A stretch of DNA of 64,000 nt from Magnolia sinica (Eukaryota; Streptophyta; Magnoliopsida; Magnoliales; Magnoliaceae), in contig NC_080582.1 of assembly GCF_029962835.1 (NCBI RefSeq), positions 17,802,032 through 17,866,031 on the forward strand, in the 5' to 3' direction. Of this stretch, positions 11,351 to 24,369 are shown piece after piece. Every line of letters begins with the position of its first letter. Position 1 is the stretch's first letter. Below the pieces are notes generated by a model, which was given only the letters and a program-made list of their open reading frames with translations, had not been told where the DNA came from and searched no databases. The position numbers and the translations under genes are program-made.

Positions 11351-11520
11351 CCATCTTTTAATTCATTTCTTTACCTATTTATTTAACAGGCATATCTCCT
11401 AAACTATAATGCTTTACTTACTTTACTTTACTTTACTTACTTACATTAAGTAAAGCATTCTAGTTTAGGAGATATGCTTGTTAAATATATAGGCAAAGAA
11501 ATGAATTAAAAGATAGAAAA
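11351..11520. repeat. Hairpin at the LINE 5' junction (inverted copy of flank)
   Basis: 11352-11420 is the reverse complement of 11448-11519 with only about five mismatches. Shared arms include CTTTTAATTCATTTCTTT and CATATCTCCTAAACTA. A (CTTA)n-like loop (11418-11445) separates them. The right arm starts with the target-site duplication and continues as ordinary flank, so the left arm is an extra inverted copy of flank inserted between the LINE and its target duplication. Confidence 0.8.
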
Positions 11521-11604
11521 ATATTTTTATATACTTATATATACATATATACATAATTATGTATTAGAGAAAAATGTAAGGGATAAGTAGTTCTCCTTGT
11601 AAGG

Positions 11605-11805
11605 GACCCTATAGCTACGGATTATAGCTGTAGCTATAACCGTAGCTTCGATATATCAAAAGTCTTTCTATATTATTGAAAAAGTCCAGACCTGTAGTGA
11701 GTTTGACTAAAAAATGCTGCAATTTTCAATACACCATGGCTATGGATTATAACCGTAGCCAGACTGCGCTACCGGCAGTGCCGCGGCCGTCTGTGTTTTT
11801 TTTTT
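11605..11805. repeat. About 200-bp repeat with GTAGCC palindromes (copy 2)
   Basis: Inverted relative to 2870-3090. It runs from GGGACCCTATAGCTACGG to GGCAGTGCCGCGGCCGTC and is followed by a T-run and then a MITE copy, as in the first copy. Confidence 0.55.
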
Positions 11806-12275
11806 TTTTGGCTGTGTTGCTTTTGTGGGTCCCATCATGAGGTCTGTGTTATATACAAACCGTCCATCTATTTGGAGAGCTCATATGAAGGCTTGAGACG
11901 AAAAATAAGATCGATCTAACTATCAAGTGGACCACACTGTAGAAGGCAGTGGGGATTTGAACGTCTACCATTGAGACCCTTGTAGGGGTTACAGAAGTTT
12001 TGGATTATTATGAAATTTGTTTTTCCTCTTCATCCAGGCCTTTGTGACCTTGTGAATAGATTGGATGGAAAATAAATGTTATGGTGGGCCCTACAAAATT
12101 TTTAACGGTGAAAATCAATTTTCCCGCTGCTCTTTATGGTGTGGTCCAGTTGATCTTTGGATATGATTTCTTTTTTTTATATATAGATAATGCTCCGAAA
12201 TGATCTCGGAATATGGATGAACGTTGTGGATATAATAAATACATAGCTGTGGGGCCATGTAACTTCGATCTCTTT
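11806..12275. mobile_element. MITE copy homologous to 3115-3580
   Basis: Starts TTTTGTGGGTCCCATCATGAGG and shares nearly every landmark with 3115-3580 up to TAACTTCGATC. At that point the minisatellite begins in the other copy, but here the sequence continues as CTTTTGAGCCG, so this copy records the state without the minisatellite. Confidence 0.7.
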
Positions 12276-12289
12276 TGAGCCGTTCGTAC

Positions 12290-12740
12290 AACTCTCCGTT
12301 GGAGGAGCGTCAGTGTTTGTCTTCGAAAGGGAGGGAGGGGTATTTTCCGTCCTCAAATTCGCTGTCCGTACTAGCAGGTCTAAGTTGCAAAACAAAGTTT
12401 GTATTCTTTCATGAAAACAGCCAGATAAAAGGTGGGGTCCACAGTCCTAAAGTGAGTTTAGGAAATGGATGGACGGAGTGAATTTTTCAAAAACATTAAG
12501 GTGTGTGCCTCGGGAACGGATTGGCTAGTCCGCCTGACACCAGCCCCGTGGCTGATGGTCGGTGTTCTGTGGGCCCCACCATGATGTATGTGCTTCATCC
12601 ATTCCGTTCATCTATTTTTACAGAACATTTTAGTGCTTGATACAAACAATGATAGGAATATAAATCTCAGGTGGAACACACCACAGGAAAACAATCGTGA
12701 TTGGATATCCACCATTAAAATCCTTTGATCAATTGATGTT
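12290..12740. repeat. Duplicated intergenic segment (matches 38590-38890)
   Basis: 12450-12735 aligns to 38605-38890: GAGTTTAGGAAATGGATGGA, GGTGTGTGCCTCGGGAA, then the left half of the MITE that is complete at 38671-39214. The same MITE sits at the same position in both copies, so the insertion came before the duplication. 12290-12445 also matches 1660-1800 in reverse (GCAGGTCTAAGTTGCAAAAC). Confidence 0.7.
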
Positions 12741-13449
12741 AATGAAATTTGTCTAGCAAACAATCTGTGGAAGAGCTCAGTGTCTATCCTCATATAAAGG
12801 GAGCTGAGGTACTTCAGCTTCTACTGGTCGAGGTCATCCATATCAACGGATAGATAGGTCTTCCATAAGTTGATTATTGTTTCATGGCCATTTAGGGGCT
12901 TCTTGGTCATGACCGGCTTTAGTCGATCACGTGTATGCACACATATACTGAGCTGACCTCATGTCTCGGACCAGTCCAATTTTACCCATAACAATATGTT
13001 TCTACGTTGTCTGGACATGGGTGTGTGGAAATAATTAAATAATACATTTCAGAAAGTGGCTCTGCTCAGCAGAGACTGCCCCACGAAGAAACTTGGGAAA
13101 GAGGAAATGTGGCAATACCGAGTGTCCAGTCAGGATGGATTTGGGTCATCCCTGGTGGCGCCTGTCACATGAGCAGTTCAGGATTTCCAAATGTATAGAG
13201 ATTGATTGAGTGAACGATTGAAGTCTCATGTTGCAAGTGTCAAACACATAGGAATGGTCCGCTCCATGAAAAGATATTTCGATTTCATTCATCAGGCATG
13301 CATTCACGTCAATCCAGACAGACCAGTTTTTAGGACCCCTTGTAGTAAAAAAATCAATGGTTAGATTATTGAGAATTATTTATAGATTATCTGATCAGTA
13401 CTGATTTTGTGCTACGTTGTTCCAGTGGGACCCATGATTCATCCATATT
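12741..13449. other. Intergenic; part duplicated at the window's right end
   Basis: No exon recognised. 13010-13290 matches 63766-64000: both contain TGTGGCAATACCGAGTGTCC and CAGTCAGGATGGATTTGG. The rest shows nothing I can name. Confidence 0.65.
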
Positions 13450-14152
13450 TGATGCAGGGATGAACGTGATGAGAATAACTACTCCAAATCCACGGAGCTT
13501 CTCTGGACTCCTTATAGAGACTTCTCGAATCCACGAGGAAAGAAAGCAGAAAATAGAAATAAATTTTAAGAAATTCGAAATTGATTAATTAATTTAAAAA
13601 AACGAGTTCACAACCCTTTAAATAAGGGTACCAAGCAATGGGAAAGAAATCAAAATCAAACTATAACTCAAACTCCTGGAATCCGCGACTTACTATAAAT
13701 AGTAAACTTACTATTTATAGACGGTCGTGATGTCTACTAGTACGCAAGGTTTTCAGCCAAAAATAGTACGTGTCCTATTTGGCTTCACCAAACCGTTCTC
13801 CTAATTATTCTAAGCTCTTTTCACATTAGGCGGAACTCCTAAAGCCCATCGGATGAAGAGTTCTAATCAAACTAAAACTAACTATTTATAGTAAAAACGA
13901 AATTAAAACAGGGAAATGACTGTCGATCCAGGGGTTTTTCGTGATTCTGGGCTGCGCAACCCAGCGTAGTAGGGTTGGTTGGCTAAAGTAGCTTGTTCTA
14001 CCCCAAAATCATATATTTTACGTCAGGTAACTCATTCCGGATTGCGAGATACGCCCGATCTAAGGTCCGACGGTCCAAATCACTTGTGTAGTCGACCGGG
14101 CCTTTTCTGATCCATCTTGGCCATGAAACTGTCTGCGACCCACTCTACATCA
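13450..14152 (-). repeat. 3' LTR of the CRM-like element
   Basis: 703 bp, TG at 13450 and CA at 14152; the purine tract (GTGGAGGAGAA on the minus strand) lies just inside at 14153-14163. The pol reading frame runs about 70 bp into this LTR. Confidence 0.92.
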
Positions 14153-17100
14153 TTCTCCTCCACTTCAAAAGAACTCGTCCTCGAGTACTCATCCTGCTCT
14201 GGTTCATAATACTTGGTCAGGTCCGCAACGTTGAAAGTCCGTGAGATCGCCATGTCATCTGGAAAATCAACAACATAATCGTTATCATTGATCTTTCGAA
14301 TGATTGGGATGGGTCCAATCTTCTTATTTTTTAACTTGTTGTACGTCCCGGTCGGAAATCTCTCTTTGTGCAGATGGACCATAACGCGGTCGCCCACCTC
14401 GAACACTTTTTGTCGCCGATGCTTATCCGCTTATTCCTTGTACTTCTCGTTCGAGGCATGTAGCTTAGTCTGCACTTCTGAATGGATGCCCATGATCTTG
14501 TCTGCCATATGTTCTTATGCAATGCTCGTGCCTGGGTGCTTAGGCAGAGGGATCAAGTCAAGTGTGGCGAGGCACTCGTCCGTAGATAATCTAGAACGGT
14601 GATCTCCCTGTCGAGCGGCTCACCATGTTGTTGAATGCAAACTCTGCTTGAGATAAGGCCAAATCCCATTGCTTCAGTTTTTCTCCTGAAATACAGTGAA
14701 GGAGGTCTCCCAACGTGCGATTCATAACTTCGGTCTGCCTATCAGTCTGTGGGTGGTAAGCACTGCTGAATTGAAGTCGTGTATTGAATCGATTCCATAA
14801 AGTCCGCTAAAAGTGGCCAATGAACTTCATGTCACGATCAGAAGTAATGGTCTTGGCGACCCTATGTAGCCGTACGACCTCTCTAAAAAATAGATTCGTC
14901 ACATGTGTTGCATCGAGGGTCTTCTTGCATGAGATAAAGTGTGTCATCTTGGAGAAACGATCTACCACCACGAACACCGAATCCATGCTGTGTTGTGTTC
15001 GTGGGAGACCAAGCACGAAGTTCATTGATAAATCCTCCCAAGGACCGTTAGGCACAGGTAACGGGATGTAGAGGCTCATATTCTGAGATTGTCCATTGGA
15101 GGTCTGACAAACATAACAACGTTGTACGGCTTTTTCCACATCGCGTACTAATTGCGGCCAGTAATACCGCTCTTCCACAAGAGCTCGCATCTTGTCTAGC
15201 CCCAGGTGTCCATCGTGGCCACCTCCATGTAGCTCCTGAATAATCTGCTCCCTCAGAGAACTTTGGGGGATGCACAATCGATTCCCTTTGAAGAACAAAT
15301 CATCCTGTATATGAAGGTCACTGGGGTGACCTTCTTGGCACTTCATCCAAGAATCTTTGAAGTCCTCATCCTCAACATACAGCTCCTTAAGACAGTCAAA
15401 GCCGACCACCTCGTAGCTCATCGTAACAAGTAGTGATGCACGACGGCTAAGTGCATCAGCCACCTTGTTCTACTGCCCTGACTTGTGCTTTAGAACGAAC
15501 GTGAATTCCTGTAAAAAAGCAACCCACCTAGCATGCACACGATTCACGTTAGTCTGACTATTAATAAACTTTAATGCTTGATGGTCAGTGTACAAAACAA
15601 ACTCTTTTTGAATCAGATAATCTCGCCAATGTCGCGGCGCCTGAACAACTGCGTACAACTCAAGCTCATAAGTCGACCACTTCTTTCGGGCTTCGTTGAG
15701 CTTCTTGCTATAGAAGGCTACCAGCCTGCCTTCCTGTGATAATACTCCTCCAATTCTGACGTATGAAGCGTCACACTCAACCTCAAACAATTTGTCGAAA
15801 TTAGGAAGCACCAAGACCGGTGTTGTAGACAAACAATGCTTGATCTCATAAAAGCTCTTGTCAGCTTTATCGGTCCACTGGAACGGTCTTTTTTTTATGC
15901 AATCTATTATAGGCGCGACTATGGTGCTAAAATCTCGCACAAATCGACGATAGAAAGTCACCAACCCGTGAAAACTCCTCACCTCATAAATGTTTGTCGG
16001 GATCGGCTATTCCCTAATAGCTCGCACCTTTTCATCGTCCACACGAATGCCTGTGGACGTTACAACAAATCCTAGAAACAATAGGCTGTCAATTAAAAAA
16101 CTACACTTCTTCAAGTTAAGGTACAACTTGTTAATTTGTAGGACCTGCAGCACCTGCCTGAGATGTTTCCTATGCTCCGCCTTATCCTGACTATATATCA
16201 ATATGTCATCAAAATATACTACCACAAATCGGCTAGTGAACTGTTTTAGAACTTGATTCATCAAATACATAAAAGTACTTGGTGCGTTCGATAGGCCGAA
16301 GGGCATGACCAGCCACTCATACAACCCTTCCTTGGTCTTGAATGTCATTTTTCACTCATCACCAGGTCGAATACGAATCTGATGGTACCCGCTCCTTCTA
16401 ACATATCGAGCATGTCGTCCAACTGTGGTATTGAGAACTAATATTTGATGGTAATTTTGTTGATTGCCCGGCTGTCAACACACATGCGCCAGCTTCCATC
16501 TTTTTTTTGGCGTTAATAATGCTGGTATGGCACATGAGCTCATGCTCTCTCTTAAGAGACCCTTACGGATCAATTCCTCCACTTGCCCCTGAAGTATCTC
16601 ACACTCCTTTAGACTCATCTGATAATGAGGGCGGTTGGGCAGGCTAGCCCCAGGGACGAGATCTATGTGATGTTGGATGTCCCTCATGGGGGGCAATCCA
16701 TCAGGTAAATCCTCAGGCCAGACTTCTTTGAATTTATTTAGCAACAGTTTTAAACTTGGAGGGATGTTTAAGGGTTCCTCTTCCTCGCTCTTCACCACTA
16801 CAGCGTATACCTCGCCGGTTTCCTTAGATTCCTCCATAAAATCTCGAATGGTCAAGACGAAACTCCCCTCCACTTTAGAGGCTTCAGGGCGGTTCTCTGG
16901 TGCCACAGAAGCAAGGATTATTTTTCGACTATCCTTGACGAATACGTAAACATTATCTCGTCCCCGATGGGTCGCATCACGGTCCGACTGCCAGGGTCGA
17001 CTGAGTAACATATGACAAGTTTCCATATTGACCACGTCACAAAGTATTTGATCCTTATAATTTTTGCCAATTGAAAATGAGATAGTGCATTGTTCAGTTA

Positions 17101-18668
17101 CTTTGGTCTCATTCACCTTTTTTATCCAGCCAATTAAGTATGGGGAAGGATGTTTCATCGTTGGTAGTCACAACTTGTCCACCATTACTCTCAAGATGAT
17201 GTTCTCTCTACTACCGCTATCTATGATCACATCATAGACATTTTCGTTGACGGTGCACCGAGTATGAAATATATTGTGTCGTTGTGGATGTAATTCCTTT
17301 CGTGAGGCATACAACAATCGCCTCACAACTTGAAATTCACTACGATCCTCGCCCGTCATTTCATCGCCACCTGCTATTTCTTCAGTGGTTTGTTCATATT
17401 CATCAAAGCAATGGTCTTCTTCTACGGCCTCATCTTCAGTGTCCCCTTCGTTTATAGTCAAGTGTGTTGTGGGACGTTGAGGACAAGTGTTTGATAAGTG
17501 GTCTGGTTGGCCACAGCGGTAACAATTGTTCGACCTTGGCCAAGCATAAGGATTTGAAATCCTACTCGGACCCGCTGTTGTGGGTGTTGCACGTTGAGGT
17601 CTGGATGAACCGCTCCCCGTATCACGGTTTGCGATTGTAGGAAGTTGAGGTGCTGGATATTTTCCTCGTGGCAGCACTAGATCGTGCGTGGGACCTGTCA
17701 TGGGGGGGTCGAGTTGAAGGATATGGACGAGCAGGAGCTCTTGCAAGTTGTGTTTCTGCCCTACCCGCCAATTGAACTGCTTCATTCACAGTCCCGACTA
17801 GGTACATCTGAACTCGGTCCTAAATTGTCGGTCGCAACCCACCTATAAATCGTGCCACCTTCTATGACTCAGATTCTGACAGATTGTTTTGCGTAGCCAG
17901 CCATTGGAATTCTTCAGTGTAATCTGTGATTGTTCGATTTCCTTATTTGCAAATTTGATATTGGTGAAATAATATTTGCTCATAATCACTAGGGAGAAAT
18001 CATGATCAAAGAAGATGTCTCATCTGTGGCCATGATGAGATGGGCGCCTTGTTCTGGCAGGCTCTTGAGAGTTGTAATTGTTCCCACCATGCAGAAGCAC
18101 CAGATTTTAATTTAAACACTACCAATATTACCCTTTTATGATCTGGCACGTTCATGTAATCAAAATATCTCTCTACTTCGGCTAGCTAATCGAGAAAATC
18201 TTCTATACATAATAAATCGTTAAAACTAGGAAGTTTAGCCTTACCTCGATAGTCTCTTTCAGCACGATCTAGATGATCACCTCCATGGATTGGTCGTCGG
18301 GCAAAACCCTCGTTAAGGTCATTGTCGCTAGAACTTGAATTATCTGGTGTAGCCCTACGATTTGCCACTGGTAGTGCTCTATGAAAATCTGGGTTGCATC
18401 GTACAGCAACCATGGATGGTGGAGCCACCATGGGTGGGGGAGCAACCAAAGGTGGTGGAGCATTGCCTAGGGCTCGGGGCAGAAGAAGGGCATCCGCAAG
18501 ATAATCGAGAGTTGCCTGCAGCCCTTGCATGGTCAACTGACTCTCCCGTTGGAAAGCTTCCATTCTTTCTGAAAGATAACGAATCCATGGATCACCGTCC
18601 ACAGGATTTTGATTCATACCTTAATTGTTTGCCATCGCCCCGAGGGGAATCCTCGCTCTAATACCAAT

Positions 18669-19371
18669 TGACGCAGGGATGAACGTGATGAGGATAACTA
18701 CTCTGAATCCACGAAGCTTCTCTGGACTCCTCACAGAGACTTCTCGAATCCACGAGAAAAGAAAGAAGAAAATAGAAATAAATTCTAAGAAATTCAAAAT
18801 TAATTAATTAATTAAAAAAAATGAGTTCACAATCCTTTAAATAGGGGTACCAAGCAATGGGAAAGAAATCAGAATCAAACTACAACTCAAACTCCTAAAA
18901 TCCGCGACTTACTATAAATAGTAAACTTACTATTTATAGACGGTCATGATGTCTACTAGTGCGCAAGGTTTTCAGCCAAAAATAGTAAGTGTCCTATTTG
19001 GCTTCACCAAACCGTTCTCCTAATTATTCTAAGCTCTTTTCACGTTGGGCGCAACTCTTAAAGCCCGACGGATGAAGAGTTATAATCAAACTAAAACTTA
19101 CTATTTATAGTAAAAACGAAATTAAAACAGGGAAACAATCGTCGATCCAGGGGTTTTTTGTGATTTCGGGCTGCGCAACCCAGCGTAGCAAGGTTGGTTG
19201 GCTAAAGTAGCTCGTTCTACCCCAAAATCATATATTTTACGTCAGGTAACTTATTCCGGATTGCGAGATACGCCCGATCTAAGGTCCGATGGTCCAGATC
19301 ACTTCTGTCATCGACTGAGCCTTTTCTGATCCATCTTGGCCATGAAACTGTCCGCGACCCACTCTACATCA
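18669..19371 (-). repeat. 5' LTR of the CRM-like element
   Basis: 703 bp, the same length as its partner. It contains ACTATAAATAGTAAACTTAC, a TATA-like palindromic stretch, and the module AAAATCATATATTTTACGTC that also occurs in the large-LTR element. Confidence 0.92.
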
Positions 19372-19376
19372 ATATT

Positions 19377-20329
19377 GCTATAAATTGGATAAATGATTTC
19401 TCATCTATCCATTAGTAGTACATAAAGCCTTCATCAAGATCTTATATCTTAATATCTATTGTCATTAGCATTAATTGCATAAATGCAATTCAATCCCATC
19501 TAATCCCTTTAAATACCAGGAGCCAAGTGTACTGAGTTACTCAACACGCAATTTGCTTCCCTGTAACAGTTGTTACAAACGATATTTTCATAGGGATTGG
19601 CACATTTCTATGAGGGAGATGCTCTGATAGAGCCGTCTCCATTCTAATATCATATAACCATCTTCCACAGTCTACTAGGAAATACCGACCTCAGAACAGG
19701 ATGGGCCTTTGAGGGGTCCACTGTAATGTCATGAGTTTATCAACACTGTCTATCTCGTTTGATATGTCATATTTTAGGATATGAGGCTGATCAAGGCTCA
19801 AATGGACCACATAATAGGAAGAAGTTGTGACAATGATCCTCACCATTGAAACATTCCTAGACCTCACTGTGATGTTTATTAGCCATCTAACCAGTTCATA
19901 AGGTCAAATAGACCTGGATGAAGGCAAAACGCAAATATCAGCTCGATCCAAAACTTTTGTTATTAATGGCGGGTGTTTAACACCCACTATGTGGCCCACT
20001 AGAGCATTAGATCTAGCACATTTTTGGGTTTATATCCTAAAATGATATGATATACAAAAAGAAACTCACACATCAAGGTGGGCCCCTCAAAGCTTGGCCT
20101 GTTCCGAGCTTAGGACAGTACCTACTCTGCGCATGGAAGGCTAGACTATAGATCAGGACCATCCTTCTACATAAGATGATCCTTGGTTCAAGAATCATAC
20201 CAATTGAACAATCCTAGCCATCTCCTGTTCTCACCATTCCCAGCCATTGGTATAGTCTAAAGCAACCGCCCAAGACCCTTATTTATTTATTTATTTAAAA
20301 TTTGTTGTTGTTAGCTTGTTAGTACACCC
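19377..20329. other. Intergenic with a MITE copy at about 19690-20110
   Basis: 19690-20110 carries the MITE core in full (GGGGTCCACTGTAATGTCATG to CATCAAGGTGGGCCCCTCAA). TACTGAGTTACTCAACACGC at 19530-19550 is a remnant of the terminal repeat of the 1861-2409 element. Nothing coding is seen. Confidence 0.6.
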
Positions 20330-20648
20330 AGATAGATTGAGATGTAATTCAATGCATCTCATGGAGGTGCACGGTTTCTATTAATAACTTGAGAGGAGAA
20401 CAATCAGCCACTGATTTGGGGGGCTGTTACAAGATATACATGGTAGCTAAATATTGTAAGGCTAATTATAACTATGTACAATTGGAGCAAGATTATCTAA
20501 GGACACCAGGATATCTCATGGATCATGAGCTACCTTATGGGGTGGGTCCATGAGATATTTTCCAGACACCAGGATATCTCATGGATCATGAGTTGCCTTA
20601 CGGGGTGGATCCATGAAATATTTTCCAGGCATGCCATCTACTCTAACA
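20330..20648 (-). repeat. 3' LTR of the copia element
   Basis: 319 bp; minus strand begins TGTTAGAGTAGATGGCATGC. A G-run purine tract lies just inside (20649-20656). It contains a roughly 70-bp internal tandem repeat (GACACCAGGATATCTCATGG twice). Confidence 0.88.
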
Positions 20649-23600
20649 CCCCCCGCAAGTGTAACAGTTCTGAAAGAACTGAGAGCTTGGACTTGAGAAA
20701 AGAGAAACGGGCAGAACTTAACGGTTTAGTGAGTACATCAACAAGTTGGTCTTCAGTGGAGACGAACCAGACATTAAAAGTTCCCTTGGCCACATGATCA
20801 CGGACAAAATGAACGTCGATCTCAACATGTTTCGACCAAGTATGACATACCGGATTGACCGATAGATAAGTTGCTTCAAGGTTATCACAAAGCACTGTAG
20901 GAGTGGATAGGGGGAGTCCTAACTCACGAAGGAGAGACTGAAGCCAGAGAACTTCAGCGGCTACATTGGCAACTCCCTGGTATTCGGCCTCGGTGCTGGT
21001 TCGTGCCACTGTAGATTGTTTCTTTGAACTCTAGGAGATAAGATTTTTGCTAAGAAAAACACAATACCCATTAGTGGATTTTCGATCATCAATAGATCTG
21101 GCCCAGTCTGCATCAGTATAAGCTATAAGACCTAATGTGGACTGGGTGGAGAAATAGAAACCATGTGTAATAGTAGATTTGAGCTAACGGAGAATCCTCT
21201 TGACCGAGCACCAGTGATCCTCTGTAGGAGATTGCATGAACTGGGTGACCTTATTGACGGAGAAAGCAATGTCTGGTCGAGTGAAACTAAGGTATTAGAG
21301 GGCCCCAACAATACTTCGAAAGAGGAAAGGATCGAACAAGAGAGTACCTCCAAACTTTGATAGCTTGCAGGACGTGGCCATGGGAGAGTTGACAGGCTTC
21401 ACACCATCCATCTTGAGTTTGAGTAAGAGATCGCGAATATACTTTTGCTGAGATAAGAACATACCATCCGGAGTACGGTGACACTCGACTCCCAAAAAAT
21501 AGTGAAGTGGGCCCAAATCTTTTAGGGAAAACTCCAGGCCAAGATCTCTAATAAGATGATCGACCGAGTCGGAGTTATCCCCTGTGATGATGATGTTGTC
21601 CACATAGATGAGAACCAGTTGGAGATTGGACCCACACCGTCGGATTAATAGAGAAGATTCAGACTTGGATCCTATGAAGCCCATGCGAACCAAGTAACTA
21701 CTGAGACAAGAGAACTAGGCCCGCGGGGCCTGTTTGAGGCCATAGATGCTGCGATGGAGTCGGCAGACATGGTTGGGCCGAGCCTGGTCAACAAACCCTG
21801 AAGGTTATGCCATATAGACGGTCTCTGCAAGAAAGCCCTGTAGAAAAGCATTATTAACATCAAGTTGGCGCAAGGTCCATCCTTTGGACATGGCAAGGCT
21901 GCAGACAGTTCAGACGGTGGTTGGTTTGATGACAGGATTAAATGTTTCTCCATAGTCAAGTCCCGATTTTTGGTGAAACCCCTTGGCCACAAGACCACCT
22001 TGTACCTATCCACCGAACCATCCGGGTTGTGTTTCAACTTGAAGACCCACTTGCAACCAACGAGGTTCATATCATGATGGTAGGGAACAAGAGACCAGGT
22101 ACCATTCTGGAGTAGAGTATTAATCTCGGTGTCCATGGCTTGATGCCACCGAGGATCACAGTTTGCTTGTGTGAAACAGGTGGGTTCGACGGGTGAGGTG
22201 TGCAGATCAGTCATAAGACAAGTGGGCAGTGGGTACCGGGTGGCAAGCCAGACTTTAGGTGTTCTTGTGTTATCCTGAGTCCTGGTGACCATTGGATGAT
22301 TTCGGATGAGAGGTGGATTAGTAGGAACCACAGGGGAGGGAGATACCGAGGAGGGAGTAGTATCGGAAGGAGGATCAAGAGATGGAGTGGATGAACTAGT
22401 GATAGAAGGATTAGAGAGGCACTGGTGCGAAGGTGGAGGAGAGACACAGGGATCTACTAGACTGATAGAGGGCACCGGTGTAGAAGACAGAAAGGAGTCT
22501 GGGACAGGCAGGGGACCAATGGAAATTGGAATTGGTGATTGGGATAGGGACAGTGGAGAAGAGAGGTTAGGCATGAGGCCGAGGAATGGGAAGGTGCATT
22601 CATCAAAGACAATATCCTTGGAGATGTACACATGCCTAGTGGGGATATGTAAGCATTGGTAACCTTTGTGGGATTTGGAGTACCCTAAGAAGACACATTG
22701 CACAAAGCGGAAGTCAAATTTATGTGGATTGTAGGGGCGAAGATGAGGGTAGCAAGCACAGCCAAACACCCTCAAGGAGAGGTAATCAGGTGATTTCTGA
22801 AATAATTTTTGAAAAGTGGAAAGGTTGTGTAGGACCATGGTTGGCATTCTGTTGATAAGGAAAGATGCAGTCTGAAAAGCATATGGCCAATAAGAGAAAG
22901 GTACATGGGACCGAGTGAGGAGGGTCAAGCCAGTCTCAACGAGATGGCGATGCTTCCGTTCTAGAGTTCCATTTTGGGCACTAGTGTGTGGGCAGGAAAC
23001 ACAATGAACAATACCATGAGTAGAAAGAAATGATTTAAATTTTAGAAATTCACCACCACTATCGGTCTGCAGGACCTTTATTGAATGACCTAAGAATTTT
23101 TCAATATAATTTTTGAAAGTGACAAAAACTGAAAAAGTTCACTTTTATTCATTAATGGGTAAAGCTAAACATATTTGCTGTAGTGATCAACAAAGCTAAC
23201 GTAGTAGCGATGACCACTTACAGAAGGTACAGGAGACGGACCCCAGAGATCTAAATGAATAAGTTCTAGAGGAGCAGTAGCAACCGAAGATGAAGAGGAA
23301 AAAGGTAAACGATGGCTCTTCCCTTACTGATAGGCAGCACAAACTGAAGGACTCCCACGATCAGGAAGAGAGGGAAGCTTATGTTGAGAGAGTAGACTGG
23401 AGACAATGTGACTGGTGGGATGACCAAGGCGCTCATGCCACACCGAGGAAGAGACACATTCACTAAGAAGAGCCTGAGGAGAAGTAACAAGACTCTTGTT
23501 CCCCAGAGAGAAGGCATACAGACCGTTCTTAAGGTGTCCTCGCAGCAGAGTTTTTCGGGTGGAGAGATCCTTGACAAGACAAAAGTCAGGATGAAATTCA

Positions 23601-24369
23601 AGTAAGACTTTATTATCAGCAGTGAAACGACTAACGGAGAGAAGATTCTTAGTGATATTGGGAATGAACAAGAGGTTATGTAACGTAAAAGAGGAAGATG
23701 GAGAACTCAGGAAAAATAACCAGTAGAATGGATAGGCAGACTTGTCTCGTTACCTATGTGAATCTTGTCAGGGCCATGATACTCAGTCGGAATTGCTAGG
23801 TTCGCCATATCAGCAGTCAGGTGATGTGTAGCACCAGAGTCAACATACCAGTTAGGATCGGAGGAGCTACTGCTACCGACCGAGTGCATGAGAGCAGTCG
23901 GGTTGGAAGGCGGGGTGGCATCATCATAGTGGTTGGCGTAATGCCCGAACCAATTGCAGATCTGGCACTGCGGGTGACCACCAGCTGTTTGATGTTGGGG
24001 GCCACCTGAGGTTGGATGTAGAGAGGAGTACCGACCACGCCCACGACTATGTTCCTGACCTCGTCCTCAACCATGCCCATGGAAGGAAGACGAAGGCAGG
24101 GCGGAGAAGAACCTCGAAGTCCGTGAAGCAGCGTGAACTGCAGGTGCAGGAGAGATGAGGCTGGTGGACTCAGGGTTGGGGAGGGTGTGCCCACGATGTA
24201 TCTCCTGACTAAGCATGAGGCCGATCAGTTCTTCAGAGGAAATAGGGTCGACTCGTGTATTGACAGAGGTGACGAACGAGTCATATTCAGGAGACAGGCC
24301 ACTGAGGAGGGTGGACACGAGGTCGGAGTCGGTGACGGGATTTGCCAGGGCAGCGAGGTTGTCCACAAT

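Larger units (their letters stand above)
13450..19371 (-). mobile_element. Ty3/gypsy LTR retrotransposon, CRM-like, broken
   Basis: A 5.9-kb element bounded by two 703-bp LTRs with TG...CA ends and a perfect 5-bp target duplication, ATATT (13445-13449 and 19372-19376). The primer-binding site next to the right LTR resembles initiator tRNA-Met (TGGTATTAGAGC on the minus strand). Parts in order: gag with a CCHC zinc knuckle (about 17460-18617), protease (about 17170-17300), reverse transcriptase (about 16000-17100), RNase H (about 15470-15980) and integrase (about 14080-15460). The FNVADL-type integrase tail and its extension into the 3' LTR are traits known for the CRM clade. About half a dozen or more breaks. 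LTRs differ by about 5-8% by eye, so it is of middling age. Confidence 0.9.
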
